Counted from the first letter of the stretch, positions 24,138 to 33,057 are shown. The stretch is DNA of 64,000 nucleotides from Pseudarthrobacter naphthalenicus (GCF_029076445.1 NZ_JARESG010000016.1:1-64000), one strand, 5' to 3'. Notes: a model not told the origin generated them from the letters alone. A program made the numbers and translations.

Positions 24138-25691
24138 TCAGGTGTGCTGTTGCTTGAGGCTGACGTAGTCAGCCATTCTCGTGGCCGATCTCGCGGCGTG
24201 TTGGGCGATGATGGCGGGGCTGTAGCCGAGTAGATCCATCAGTGTTCGGGCGTCCACTTCCTGGGTGAGATCGCGCAGCGCGGCGTTTCGTGCTCTTTGG
24301 CTGTCGATGCCGAGGACTTTGATTCGTCCGGAGAGGGTCGCAGGGTGGATGTGCTGGCCTGCTCGGGTTCCGGGGAACAGCCATTTCGTGTTGGTGTTCG
24401 TGGTGTTCCGGTTTTCGCTTCCTTGGCGTTGGTGCCAAAACATCTCGGTGATGGCTTCGGGTATTGCGGCGGGGATGGTGCCCAGCTTGAGGAACATGCC
24501 CTCGGGACTGCTGTCGATGTCGTCATGGGTGAGCATGGCGATCTTGTTTATGGGGTGGGCCCAGAGCAGCAGGATGAGGCCTGCAAGGCGCGTTGACGTG
24601 GTGACGTGGTTGTAATCGAGGCAGTTGCGAACCAGTTCGATACGTTCGTTTTGGGTGATCATCGGCACGGAGTGTGCGGGTCGGAACGGCGCGTCGAGCT
24701 GCCCGTAGGGTCTGCGGTTTTGCTGGTTGAGCCAGCGTACGAAGTTGCGGACGTGTTTGCGGGTGCTGGGCCCGCTACTGAGATATTCGTCGACGTGGGC
24801 CTGCCTGAGTTCGTCAGCTCCGATGGCATGGGTGCCGCGGAGCCAGATGAGAAGTTTGGCGGCTTCGGTAATCTCCTGTTTGGCCGCGTGGGTGACCGTT
24901 TCAAGGTTCACGGTTGGGTCCGTGGCTCTGTCGCGGACGCGTTTGAGGTGATGCCATGCTGCGAAGCGTTCGATGATCTTGGCTGTTCCATCGTCGGGGA
25001 GGCCGCTGATTTTGGTGGCAAGCCATTGCTCGAAGCGTACGAGCCTTTCGTTACCGCGTCCGGGCATGATGCGGTGGTGCATGAGCAGGTAGCGCAGGTG
25101 TTCGGCTGCTGTGGACTGGGGGAGCGCGTCGAAGGCTTCGTGGGTGAGTGGGAGTGTTCGGTCGCCGATGGCGTTCAGGAGTTCCCTGGCCTGGGTGCCG
25201 GGGCGCATGTAGGTGTAGATGCTTTCGGGCCTGCCGGCCTCCGCCAGGAGATCGATGAGGCGGTGCAGGCTGAGATTGTCACCAGGTTTGAGCACTGCGG
25301 TGAGGTCGTCCTTGAGAGCGCAGCGGATGCATAGGCCGCCCCGGAACCTTTCGATTTCCCGGTTGCATCGGGTGCAGGTGAGTTTGGTCGTGATGCCTGC
25401 GCAGTCGCGGCAGATGGGCTGGTGGTCGGGTGAGCGTCCGGGGAGCATACGGGTTTCGAGGCAGCGGGGGCATCTGCCGCGGGTGTGGGTGGCCTCTGCG
25501 AAGCAGGCTCCGCAGACCGGGCCGTCAGGCCAGCGCACCCTGATTTTGGCCACCAGCTGGTTGCATCGGCTGCAGAGATAATCCCCGCTCGAGCGGGGCC
25601 GGCCACGCTTCCTAGGGATCGGCAGGTCGTTGAGTGTGGGCGGCCGCGCGGATCCGTTGCCTCCGGTGGCAGGTCGGCCCGGGTTAGCCAT
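24138..25691 (-). CDS. AT-hook/zinc-ribbon pseudo-recombinase, module 2
   Basis: The protein is 517 aa and a paralogue of the 20894-22411 product. It has an AT-hook core KRGRPRSSG (about 30) and six CxxC pairs (CSRC, CGAC, CPRC, CRDC, CTRC, CIRC) at about 40-130. The degenerate recombinase domain at the C-terminus has AHPINKIAML where Arg-I is expected, QxxR instead of HxxR, GY instead of GH, and no Tyr at the nucleophile position. The start at 25691 is chosen because it overlaps the HTH gene by 8 nt, exactly paralleling module 1. Confidence 0.72.
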   Translation of the reverse strand: MANPGRPATGGNGSARPPTLNDLPIPRKRGRPRSSGDYLCSRCNQLVAKIRVRWPDGPVCGACFAEATHTRGRCPRCLETRMLPGRSPDHQPICRDCAGITTKLTCTRCNREIERFRGGLCIRCALKDDLTAVLKPGDNLSLHRLIDLLAEAGRPESIYTYMRPGTQARELLNAIGDRTLPLTHEAFDALPQSTAAEHLRYLLMHHRIMPGRGNERLVRFEQWLATKISGLPDDGTAKIIERFAAWHHLKRVRDRATDPTVNLETVTHAAKQEITEAAKLLIWLRGTHAIGADELRQAHVDEYLSSGPSTRKHVRNFVRWLNQQNRRPYGQLDAPFRPAHSVPMITQNERIELVRNCLDYNHVTTSTRLAGLILLLWAHPINKIAMLTHDDIDSSPEGMFLKLGTIPAAIPEAITEMFWHQRQGSENRNTTNTNTKWLFPGTRAGQHIHPATLSGRIKVLGIDSQRARNAALRDLTQEVDARTLMDLLGYSPAIIAQHAARSATRMADYVSLKQQHT

Positions 25692-26022
25692 CGTCCTCGA
25701 CGATTCGTGCACGCACTGGGCGGTAGTTGTGCAGGTCAGGGATGTCTTCGCCCGCAGCTTTGCGGTGCCGGATGGTCTTGGCTTCGGTGGCTGAGTAGGT
25801 GATGAGGTCGTTGGGTGTTACGTCCAAGGCATCACAAAGCGCGACGAGAACCTTGAAGGAGATCCGTTCGGGTTCCTGGGTCACGATCCGCCAAATTGCG
25901 TTGGCAGTCAGGGTGATGCCGCGATCGTGCAGGAGGGCAGCGAGCTCCTTGGCCGTGTGGACCCCTCGTCGGGCCATGATCTCGCGGACCCGCCAGGTGT
26001 AGGCGATTTCTCGTCTGCTCAT
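25684..26022 (-). CDS. Small HTH (Xre-like) protein, module 2
   Basis: The protein is 112 aa, the same length as its module 1 paralogue, with matching architecture: YTWRVREIMARRGVHTAKEL, ITLTANAIWRIVTQEPERI, a helical stretch and the tail RARIVEDDG. It overlaps the recombinase by 4 nt (ATGA) and the zinc-ribbon gene by 8 nt. The two HTH proteins differ at many positions in the presumed recognition helix (SRPQVYRL versus TANAIWRI), so they probably recognise different DNA. Confidence 0.82.
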   Translation of the reverse strand: MSRREIAYTWRVREIMARRGVHTAKELAALLHDRGITLTANAIWRIVTQEPERISFKVLVALCDALDVTPNDLITYSATEAKTIRHRKAAGEDIPDLHNYRPVRARIVEDDG

Positions 26023-27131
26023 GGGTGCTTCCTTTCTGAGGGCAGCGCCAGGGCCGCTTTGATGGTCCGATCATGCACCCGCTCCAGGGCGAGGCGCTGG
26101 TAGTCGGGGGAGGGCAGCGTGTATAGCGACGTCGTGTAGGCGTGATCATGGCCGAGTTGCAGCTGCACGAAGGTCAGGTCAAACCCTTCGCCTGTGGTCA
26201 GGTGCGTGGCATAGGAGCGGCGGAAGGAATGCAAGTCCAGTCCAGGCGGGTATCCCAGCTCATCCAGGAAGTCATGGAGCCGGCCGTTCAGGTGCGACTC
26301 GCCCACGATTTTGCCGCTGCTGGTGGGGAACAGGTCAGTGACCGGATAGCCGTAGCGGGGGAGTCCGTTTTTGATCCAATCGGCCACCATTTCCGCGGAC
26401 CACTCCCAAACGGTGAGGACTGAACGGACCTTCTTGGCTGAACCCTTGTGAGGCTTTCCCCAGCGCACGAGGACCACGCCGTGATTTCCGAGGAAGGGTG
26501 CCTTGCCGTTGCGGGAAAAATCAGACACCTGCAAGCGGCGAAATTCCTCGGAGCGCAGACCCCAGCTGTAGGCCGACTTGAAGGCAATCGCGTCACGCCA
26601 TGCAGACAATGCGCCCTTGCGCCCCGAGTCCAGGATCCGCTCGACCTCGAGATCTGCAAGGTCGAAGAGTTCCTGCAGTTCACGCTGGCTGAAAGGCCGC
26701 TTCCCCGGTCGTGCTTCCGTCGGCTGCGAATGTGTGACCCGGTTCAGTTCGGTCACGACCTGGGCAAAGACCCGGCCGAATAGCTTCGCGCTTTGCTCGC
26801 ACCAGTCGTAGTGCGGACTGCAGGCGTAGTCGCAGAATAGTTTCACCGCACCCTGATACGACCTGACAGTGCCGTGGGACAGGTTCCTCACGGCACGGGC
26901 GTGGGAGAAATAATCGTCGGCGTCGCCGAGGCTCCATTCCCATGGATACCTGCCCGAGAAGTCCACGAGGCTCAGTACTACATTGCGCCTGGTACGGATT
27001 GTCGCTGCCGAGAAATCCTTCGCACGCTGCTGGCGTTCCCAGCCATCCAGGACGAGCGCTAGGAACGAGTCCGGATCCGGCGTCTGACCGCCGAAAGGAA
27101 CATAGAGAACATACCCGTCATCCCGTGCCAT
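26019..27131 (-). CDS. Tyrosine recombinase/integrase, module 2
   Basis: The protein is 370 aa. Catalytic residues are R193 (YSWGLR), K226 or K229 (WGKPHKG), H301 and R304 (LHSFRRSYATHL), H328 (QLGHDHAY) and Y337 (TSLYTL). The ATG at 27131, with GAGG 6 nt upstream, matches the module 1 start; a start at 27173 would add 14 unsupported residues. It is the first gene of the second module. The catabolic island begins about 0.5 kb upstream, so this recombinase may have inserted or mobilised neighbouring DNA. Confidence 0.9.
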   Translation of the reverse strand: MARDDGYVLYVPFGGQTPDPDSFLALVLDGWERQQRAKDFSAATIRTRRNVVLSLVDFSGRYPWEWSLGDADDYFSHARAVRNLSHGTVRSYQGAVKLFCDYACSPHYDWCEQSAKLFGRVFAQVVTELNRVTHSQPTEARPGKRPFSQRELQELFDLADLEVERILDSGRKGALSAWRDAIAFKSAYSWGLRSEEFRRLQVSDFSRNGKAPFLGNHGVVLVRWGKPHKGSAKKVRSVLTVWEWSAEMVADWIKNGLPRYGYPVTDLFPTSSGKIVGESHLNGRLHDFLDELGYPPGLDLHSFRRSYATHLTTGEGFDLTFVQLQLGHDHAYTTSLYTLPSPDYQRLALERVHDRTIKAALALPSERKHP

Positions 27132-27655
27132 GGTTCGCCTCGCATCATCAAGAACCCTTTGCAATTTTCGCACGCAGTTTGCGAGAAACGCAATCGGTCA
27201 ACGACGAAACCGCAGTTCGGATGCCGAATACGGCACCCACGACGAGCACGGAACAGTACGCACCTTCAGAACCCCGGCAATCCTGCCGTCAAGGCAAAAT
27301 CGCTGGTCAGCACCGCTTTAGGGGAGGTACAGCAGGCGTTTCCCACATCCTCACGATGTGCAGGAATAGCACTTAGAGTCATTACAGCTTGACATAAGGC
27401 CGGTTATCGGCGTTTGAAAACGCCGAGGGAGTGCCTCGAAAGGGGCCGTTTCCTGCCGTCGTTCGTGGCGTTTTTCGAATTCCTGATGTTAGAACTGTTG
27501 AGCCAGCGACGCGATTTTCGATTTTCGTGAATCGCCAATCGGCGCGAGTCGGAAGAACTCGCCGATCGCCACTTCCTTGGTGGTTCTGCTGTGAGCTTTT
27601 GGAGGGGCCCGTGAGCGGGAACCGTCCGGTTCCGATCGTTACGGCGGCGAAGCAT
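27132..27655. other. Junction between recombinase module 2 and the catabolic island
   Basis: There is no convincing gene, and the base composition is more AT-rich than on either side. CGGCGTTT-GA-AAACGCCG at 27408-27425 is a perfect 8-bp inverted repeat. The sequence TTATCGGCGTTT, starting at 27404 and running into it, recurs at 43039-43050 beyond the other end of the island. Inverted TCGCA/TGCGA arms lie just upstream of the recombinase start (about 27165-27180). Confidence 0.45.
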
Positions 27656-28279
27656 TCAGGACTCAGCGGCTGCTCTCGCTTCATGCAACGTGTTGGAACT
27701 GCCTGGGGGCCTCAGCAGGGTGGGGCGGTTGGCCTCTTCCTGCCTTAGAGGCTCCGTTTCGGTGAGTTGTTGGGCTGAGACATGTGTAAGCCAGTGGTAT
27801 GTGGCCGTTCCACCAGCCTTCCAGGCCAGCTCGGCCTGAGTCAGTTCACGGACCACGTTTGCGGGTGTGCCGTAGGCGAGGTGCCGGGCGGGGATCTCGG
27901 TGTTGGAGGTAACCAAGGATCCCGCCCCCACAAATGCCTGTTCGCCGATGACGGAGCCGTCAAGGACGATGGCGCCAATGCCGATGAGGGCACCATCGCC
28001 GACGTGGCAGCCGTGCAGAACGGCGCCGTGCCCCACGTGCCCGTTAATGCCTAATTCCGTTAGCCGCCCGGGAAAGGTATGTACGATACACCCGTCTTGC
28101 AGATTTGCGCCTTCTTTCATAACGAATCGCCCTAGGTCTCCCCGTAATGAGGCTTGCGGACCGACATAACACCTTGGGCCGATAATGATGTCTCCGATGA
28201 GAGTCGCGGTCGGATGGACGAACGCCGTGGGGTGCACGACAGGTACTACATCGCCGAAGGCGTAAACGGGCGGGGTCAT
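27656..28279 (-). CDS. PaaY-like gamma-carbonic-anhydrase-fold protein (possible thioesterase)
   Basis: The protein is 207 aa. Hexapeptide repeats fill residues 10-165 (VHPTAFVHPTATLIGDIIIG, SLRGDLGRFVMKEGANLQDG), with metal-ligand histidines in CIVHTFPG and NGHVGHGAVLHGC. It belongs to the PaaY/CaiE-like branch; PaaY of the phenylacetate pathway is a CoA thioesterase. AAAGGAG precedes the ATG at 28279. In this island it could hydrolyse gentisyl-CoA or dead-end CoA esters; that role is inferred. Confidence 0.78.
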   Translation of the reverse strand: MTPPVYAFGDVVPVVHPTAFVHPTATLIGDIIIGPRCYVGPQASLRGDLGRFVMKEGANLQDGCIVHTFPGRLTELGINGHVGHGAVLHGCHVGDGALIGIGAIVLDGSVIGEQAFVGAGSLVTSNTEIPARHLAYGTPANVVRELTQAELAWKAGGTATYHWLTHVSAQQLTETEPLRQEEANRPTLLRPPGSSNTLHEARAAAES

Positions 28280-28580
28280 GGGTGACTCCTTTACATGGTG
28301 CTGTGTCCGCGCCCTGATCGACAGGGAACAGTCGTGATGAGAAGTCTGAAGAGGCACGATCGCGCAGTCGGCACGTATGGAACTTCAGATTCCGGTTGCG
28401 CCAAAACGAGGTCCACCTCACTGTCTTGTTGGTGAATACACCGGTCTACGGGGAGTCGCGACCACTGCGTTTCCCCGTACTCGTCCCACCGCGGGGGGCA
28501 TTCAAAAATCTTCATGTGACGGCACATAGGGTTAGGGAGCCCGGCCCCAGCGGGCGCAAGTTGCCGCCGGGGAACCCGGG
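28280..28580. other. Gap upstream of the paaY-like gene
   Basis: About 300 bp hold no gene and no copy of the TGTRAC-N26-GTTAC operator. The gap separates the TPP-enzyme gene from the paaY-like gene, so the latter may have its own promoter. Confidence 0.35.
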
Positions 28581-30302
28581 TCAGTGGCCGGCGAAGGCCT
28601 CCTCGAGCCACCATGCGCCGCCGTCGCTGGAAATTTTCGCGTCAATGACCAGAGGCGTGGTCCGTGGACCGTCCAACCAGGCTTGTACAGCCGTAAGATC
28701 GTCGGTTCGACGGACTGTCACGCCGGTTGCGCCAAATCCGCGGCCAATGGCCGCAAGATCGGTATCGGGGAAGGTGACAATGCTTAGATCCACTTCGCGG
28801 CCGAAGTGATGTACTTCGGCTCCGTATGCATTGTCGTTGTAGATGACGATAACCAGTGGAATGCGGAGCCGTACGGCTGTTTCCAGTTCCGCGATTCCCA
28901 TAAGGAAGCCCCCGTCTCCGACTCCGAGAACAGGTAGCCGGTCCGGGCGCGCCACTGCTGCCCCGAGGGCAGTGCTTAGGCCTAAGCCGACGGATTGGAA
29001 GGACTGTGTGAAACAGGATCCAAAGTGGTCTGGGACACGGAAATAGGCACTTGGGTAACCGACGAAGTTCCCTGAATCGACAGCTACTGTCCGTTCCTGC
29101 GGAAGCATCTCGTCGAGCAACTTGGACAACAGCCGTGGATCTATGGTGCTTTCCGTTGAGAAGTTTTCGGTTTCCATGTCGTTCCAGCGGGATCTCTGGG
29201 CAATCTTGTTGTGCATGTCACCTCGCCGGTACCCCTGCAGTGGTTCCTCACCCTTGAGTAGTGCCAGCGCGTCTGCAGCGGTTTCTCCCACATCACCATG
29301 TACTGCAAGGTCGAGGGGCACAGTGGCGCCGAGCGCGGCCGTTTCAGAATCGATCTGCACGACTTTTGCCCCGGCGCCGATCATTTTTCCGTGGCGCATG
29401 GTCCACATGTTCATGGAGGCTCCCCAGCCGACAACCAAATCGGCACCCGCTATGATTTCCGCGGTAAGAGGCGATGAAAAGCCTCCGGAAATTCCCAGGT
29501 TGTAGGGGTGTCCGTTGAAGAGTCCGTTGGCTACGGCTGAGGTAGCCAGAAGTGCGCCGGTCTGGTCGGCAAGCTGGATGAGTGTTTCTCTTGCATTTCG
29601 TGCGCCTCTGCCTGCAATGAAGACTGGACGTTCAGCCCGCGTGAGTAAGTTGACGAGCTGGAGGACAGCTTGTTTGTTTGCGCGCGGAGAATGCAGCTCG
29701 GGAATCGACGGTGGCGTTGATTGTGGGTTGGCAGGAACCATCTGTGATTGCACGTCGAGTGGAAGGTTTAGCACCACGGTGCGGCGGCCCTGGGCTGCCG
29801 TTCGGTATGCCCGTACGGTGTCGGCTACGGCGCTTTGGGCCGAGTGGACACGTTCGGAAATTGCTCCAACACTTCTGATGAGTGAGTCCTGATCGATTTT
29901 GAAGTTCGACCGGACTGCTGATCCCGCGCTGTCTGCGGCCAGGACGAGCAGGGGGGTACGGCTTTTTGCAGCCTCCCCGATTCCGGTTATGGCGTTGGTT
30001 AGTCCGCATCCTTGGTGGGTGGTCATGACTGCGAGTTGACCGGAGGTGCGGGCAAAGGCGTCGGCCATTGTAATCGCGCCGGCTTCGTGGCGTGTAGCGA
30101 TGTATGGGACGCCATGGCTGCGCAGGCTATTGGTTACGTGGAAGTTTCCGCTGCCAATGACACCAAAGATCTGCGCGACTCCTAGTTGCGCCAGAGTCCG
30201 TCCAACGAGCTCGGCGACAGTGATGGTTCCATCTTGCGCAGCCGCTGGTCCCGAGCTTTCTTGCTGAGTGGGTGCTTCAAGCACTGATTGGTTCTCTTTC
30301 AC
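28581..30302 (-). CDS. Thiamine-diphosphate-dependent enzyme (acetolactate synthase / 2-oxoacid decarboxylase family)
   Basis: The protein is 573 aa. The N-terminal pyrimidine-binding domain includes the conserved Glu in TRHEAGAITMADAFAR (E73). The central domain spans about 210-350. The C-terminal cofactor motif is GVGDGGFLMGIAELE, continuing to NDNAYG. The GTG at 30302 has AGGAGG 9 nt upstream; longer forms are not protein-like. It starts 46 bp after the transporter stop, so they share a transcript. The substrate is unknown: an aromatic 2-oxoacid decarboxylase would suit the context, but acetolactate-synthase-like chemistry cannot be excluded. Confidence 0.75.
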   Translation of the reverse strand: MKENQSVLEAPTQQESSGPAAAQDGTITVAELVGRTLAQLGVAQIFGVIGSGNFHVTNSLRSHGVPYIATRHEAGAITMADAFARTSGQLAVMTTHQGCGLTNAITGIGEAAKSRTPLLVLAADSAGSAVRSNFKIDQDSLIRSVGAISERVHSAQSAVADTVRAYRTAAQGRRTVVLNLPLDVQSQMVPANPQSTPPSIPELHSPRANKQAVLQLVNLLTRAERPVFIAGRGARNARETLIQLADQTGALLATSAVANGLFNGHPYNLGISGGFSSPLTAEIIAGADLVVGWGASMNMWTMRHGKMIGAGAKVVQIDSETAALGATVPLDLAVHGDVGETAADALALLKGEEPLQGYRRGDMHNKIAQRSRWNDMETENFSTESTIDPRLLSKLLDEMLPQERTVAVDSGNFVGYPSAYFRVPDHFGSCFTQSFQSVGLGLSTALGAAVARPDRLPVLGVGDGGFLMGIAELETAVRLRIPLVIVIYNDNAYGAEVHHFGREVDLSIVTFPDTDLAAIGRGFGATGVTVRRTDDLTAVQAWLDGPRTTPLVIDAKISSDGGAWWLEEAFAGH

Positions 30303-30348
30303 TTGGTCAGGCCTCCTGCGAGTGGTTAGTTTCTGGGGACGGGGTCGG

Positions 30349-31677
30349 CTATTTTTGCAGCGCCGATTTCGGTCGCGGTACGGACGCGATGACGAGGGCC
30401 CCGATGACTGCGAAGGCGGCAAAGGCGTAGAAATTGATCTGGAATCCCAGCGCGATGCTTGCGATGTAACCGCCAATGAGGGGTCCGCAGATTGCTCCCA
30501 AGCGGCCAATTCCGAGCGACCACCCCAGAGCGGTAGCGGTAGCGGACTGGGGGTAGTGGGTGGCAACGAAGCCGTTGACCAGAATTTGGGTTCCGACCGA
30601 GCCCAGTCCGGCGAAGGCAACCAGAACCAAGAGGACGCCGTAGGGAAGCCCCAGGCTCAGCAGGGCAATCGAGACGCAGGCAATGATGAAGGAGGCTGTG
30701 ACCACCTTTTTGACACCGATACGGTCTGCTATATAGGAGGCGCCAATGGCACCGACAATTGCCCCGGCGTTCAGGACCAACAGGAAGGTGAGGGAGCTGC
30801 CCAGCTCGTATCCTGCTGAGCGCATGATCTGGGGCAGCCAAGTGTTCAAGCCGTAGACCAGCAGGAGGCCGCAGAAGCTGGCTACCGCAAAGAGGACCGT
30901 AGCCATGATCCAGCCTTGACTGAACAGGGTTTTCAGGGCGGCCAATTTTTGGGCAGGCGCGTCGTGGGGCGTGGCGTCAGCCTCCGTCACGATGTCGCTG
31001 TAGACCAGACCGTACGTCTCTGCCGTGGCTTTGGCCTCAGCGGTTCGGCCCTTGGACGCGAGGAACGCGACGGACTCTGGCAGCATGAAATAGACGACAG
31101 GAAGCAGAGTCACCAAAGGGAGTGCCCCCACTGCGTAAAGCCACCGGAAGTCCAGCTGCGGCAGGGCCATTATTGCAAAGATGGCCGCGAGGACGCCGCC
31201 CACCGAGTAGCCGCTGTACATGACAGCATTCGCAATTTGCCGTCGAGCCTTCGGAGCGAATTCAACCGTCATGGCCACGCAGGTGGGCACAATGCCGCCG
31301 AGACCCAAGCCCGTAAGGAACCGAAACAGACCGAACATCTCCACAGAAGGAGAAAGAGCAGTCAGCAGCAGGAAGACTGAGAACCAGGCAATGGACAGCA
31401 TCATGATTTTACGTCGCCCCAAGACATCGGTCAGAGCTCCCACAAACAGGGTTCCGACAAGCATGCCGACAAGCGCAAGGCTTCCAATGGTGCCTGCGCT
31501 GGCGGGCGTCAGCCCCCACTCCTTGTAGGCCAGCAAAGAGGGCACGGTAGACCCGTACACGACGAGATCGTAACCATCAAACACGATAGCCACGAAACAA
31601 AGGATAAGGACTGAAAGTCCTGATTTGCGACCACGGGCGGTTTGCCCAGCGATCGGCAGGACGGAGCTGTTCGACAT
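30349..31677 (-). CDS. MFS aromatic-acid:proton symporter (AAHS family)
   Basis: The protein is 442 aa with twelve predicted helices. FDGYDLVVYGSTVPSLL in helix 1 and GALTDVLGRRKIMML in the 2-3 loop are signatures of the PcaK/BenK/GenK group, which imports benzoate-type acids. It probably takes up salicylate, gentisate or a relative. A strong sigma-70-type promoter with the shared operator lies about 160 bp upstream (31840-31881), tying it to the salicylate operon. Confidence 0.87.
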   Translation of the reverse strand: MSNSSVLPIAGQTARGRKSGLSVLILCFVAIVFDGYDLVVYGSTVPSLLAYKEWGLTPASAGTIGSLALVGMLVGTLFVGALTDVLGRRKIMMLSIAWFSVFLLLTALSPSVEMFGLFRFLTGLGLGGIVPTCVAMTVEFAPKARRQIANAVMYSGYSVGGVLAAIFAIMALPQLDFRWLYAVGALPLVTLLPVVYFMLPESVAFLASKGRTAEAKATAETYGLVYSDIVTEADATPHDAPAQKLAALKTLFSQGWIMATVLFAVASFCGLLLVYGLNTWLPQIMRSAGYELGSSLTFLLVLNAGAIVGAIGASYIADRIGVKKVVTASFIIACVSIALLSLGLPYGVLLVLVAFAGLGSVGTQILVNGFVATHYPQSATATALGWSLGIGRLGAICGPLIGGYIASIALGFQINFYAFAAFAVIGALVIASVPRPKSALQK

Positions 31678-31839
31678 CGAAATTCTCTTTCTGCATGCGG
31701 GTTTGGTGTGGAAGGTCCTGACCGGGAGAACGGAAGAGAATGCCGGAGATCAAGAACCAGGCTGAATATCGCGTGGCCGGCAGCTGGCCGTTCTCCGGCT
31801 CGCGTCGCCCGTGAGCCGCTATCTACCCGACACAGGACC

Positions 31840-31881
31840 AGTATGTGACACAATTCATCGTACCGTCAATCACTTGTTACT
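31840..31881 (-). promoter_or_regulatory. Transporter promoter with shared operator (site C)
   Basis: Read on the minus strand, TTGACG (31864-31869) and CATACT (31840-31845) are -35 and -10 boxes 18 bp apart. They are overlaid by half-sites that read TGTGAC (31844-31849) and GTTAC (31876-31880) on the plus strand, with exactly 26 bp between. The layout is the same as at the salicylate promoter (33095-33136). Confidence 0.75.
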
Positions 31882-32223
31882 TTCTGGGACCAAGTACGGG
31901 TTTCCGGGTGGCCGAAACGAAGCCAACCGAAGTTCGCAGTCAGCATGCCTGGCCTATTTCTCAGCGACGACGAAAGCGACACGTGGGCGACTAGGGCCCT
32001 GCCTCCGGGGCTGAGAATAAATTCATTGATGGGCCGCCGAAAACCAATGAAGTGAAGCCCCGCAGTGGAAGTTGTCCATCGCAACATTCGGATGGAGGCA
32101 GGTACGATCGGCAGCGATCTGACCCAAAATGGGAGTGGAACATGAAGATGTTGTGCGTCAACTAGTGAGTTGCACATTTTGGCGGTTATGCGTCTGACGG
32201 CGCGGGAACTATGGAGGAACCTG
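31882..32223. promoter_or_regulatory. Region upstream of the paaX-like gene
   Basis: There is no gene here. An imperfect inverted repeat, TGTGC...CAACT-AGTG-AGTTG-CACA at 32152-32176, lies 48 bp before the regulator's start and may be its own control site. Confidence 0.45.
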
Positions 32224-33057
32224 ATGGAATGGAAGCCCAGGGGCGTGATCCTGGATCTCTTCGGGGACTACCTCCGCTACGCCGGGGGTGAAGTGAGGCT
32301 GGCTGACTTCACGGAGCTTCTCGCCCTGTTTGATGTGGAGGCCCCGACGGTGCGCGTTAACCTGTCCCGACTGCGTAAGGAAGGGTGGTTTACCACTAGG
32401 CGCGTCGGGCGGGAAACGGTTTACGCCCTAACACCTCACATGCTGGAGATTCTTGACGAAGGGCGCGAACGTATATTTCGACGCCGCGACGATACCTGGG
32501 AGGGCAGATGGACGATGGCCATTTACCAGGTTCCTGAGTCCGAGCGCGCTTTCCGGGAACAACTGCGCAAGCAGCTCGCCTGGCATGGTTTCGGCCAATT
32601 GTCGCCATCCACCTGGCTAAGCCCCCACAACTTGATCTCCGAGGTCCGCGACATCGCCACCGAAAACCCCCACGCAAGAGTTGACGCCCTTTGGTGCGGC
32701 ACCGGAGATCCCGACGAGGACAGGGAGCTTGCCGCTCGATGCTGGGATCTGGAGGCGTTGGGAGCAGACTATGAACGCTTCATTCACACCTACGCGGCAC
32801 TTGATAACGAGCCTTTGAATGCTGCCAAGGATGGGAGGACGGCACTCCTCGAGCGGATGCGCATTATCGGGGATTATCGCCGCTTCCTCTTCCGCGACCC
32901 TTACCTCCCCCAGGAACTGCAGCCTGAAGGCTGGCCAAGCAGCGCCGCATACAGCCTGTTCGGGGCTGTGCACCGCCAGCTTGGCCCTGCTGCCACAGCT
33001 TTCGTCTCCGAGGTGATCGGTCAACCCATCGGGGAAGGCCAGGAAGTCACAGCCTGA
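32224..33057 (+). CDS. PaaX-family transcriptional regulator
   Basis: The protein is 277 aa. The N-terminal winged helix (about 5-75) includes RGVILDLFGDYLRYAGGEV and VRVNLSRLRKEGWFTTRRVG. A PaaX central domain follows (YQVPESERAFREQLRKQLAWHGFG) and then the C-terminal domain. PaaX proteins usually repress aromatic CoA-thioester pathways and are released by the acyl-CoA. GGAGG lies 6 nt before the ATG at 32224, deciding the start. It lies between the transporter operon and the salicylate operon, whose promoters share an operator, and is the obvious candidate to bind it. Confidence 0.85.
   Translation: MEWKPRGVILDLFGDYLRYAGGEVRLADFTELLALFDVEAPTVRVNLSRLRKEGWFTTRRVGRETVYALTPHMLEILDEGRERIFRRRDDTWEGRWTMAIYQVPESERAFREQLRKQLAWHGFGQLSPSTWLSPHNLISEVRDIATENPHARVDALWCGTGDPDEDRELAARCWDLEALGADYERFIHTYAALDNEPLNAAKDGRTALLERMRIIGDYRRFLFRDPYLPQELQPEGWPSSAAYSLFGAVHRQLGPAATAFVSEVIGQPIGEGQEVTA

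Noticed and set aside
26019..27173. Longer recombinase start at 27173
   Set aside because: The first 14 residues have no counterpart in the paralogue, and the ATG at 27131 has a good ribosome-binding site and aligns with the module 1 start.
27382..27684. 100-codon minus-strand frame left of the paaY-like gene
   Set aside because: It runs through an AT-richer junction and an inverted repeat, lacks a ribosome-binding site and resembles no protein.
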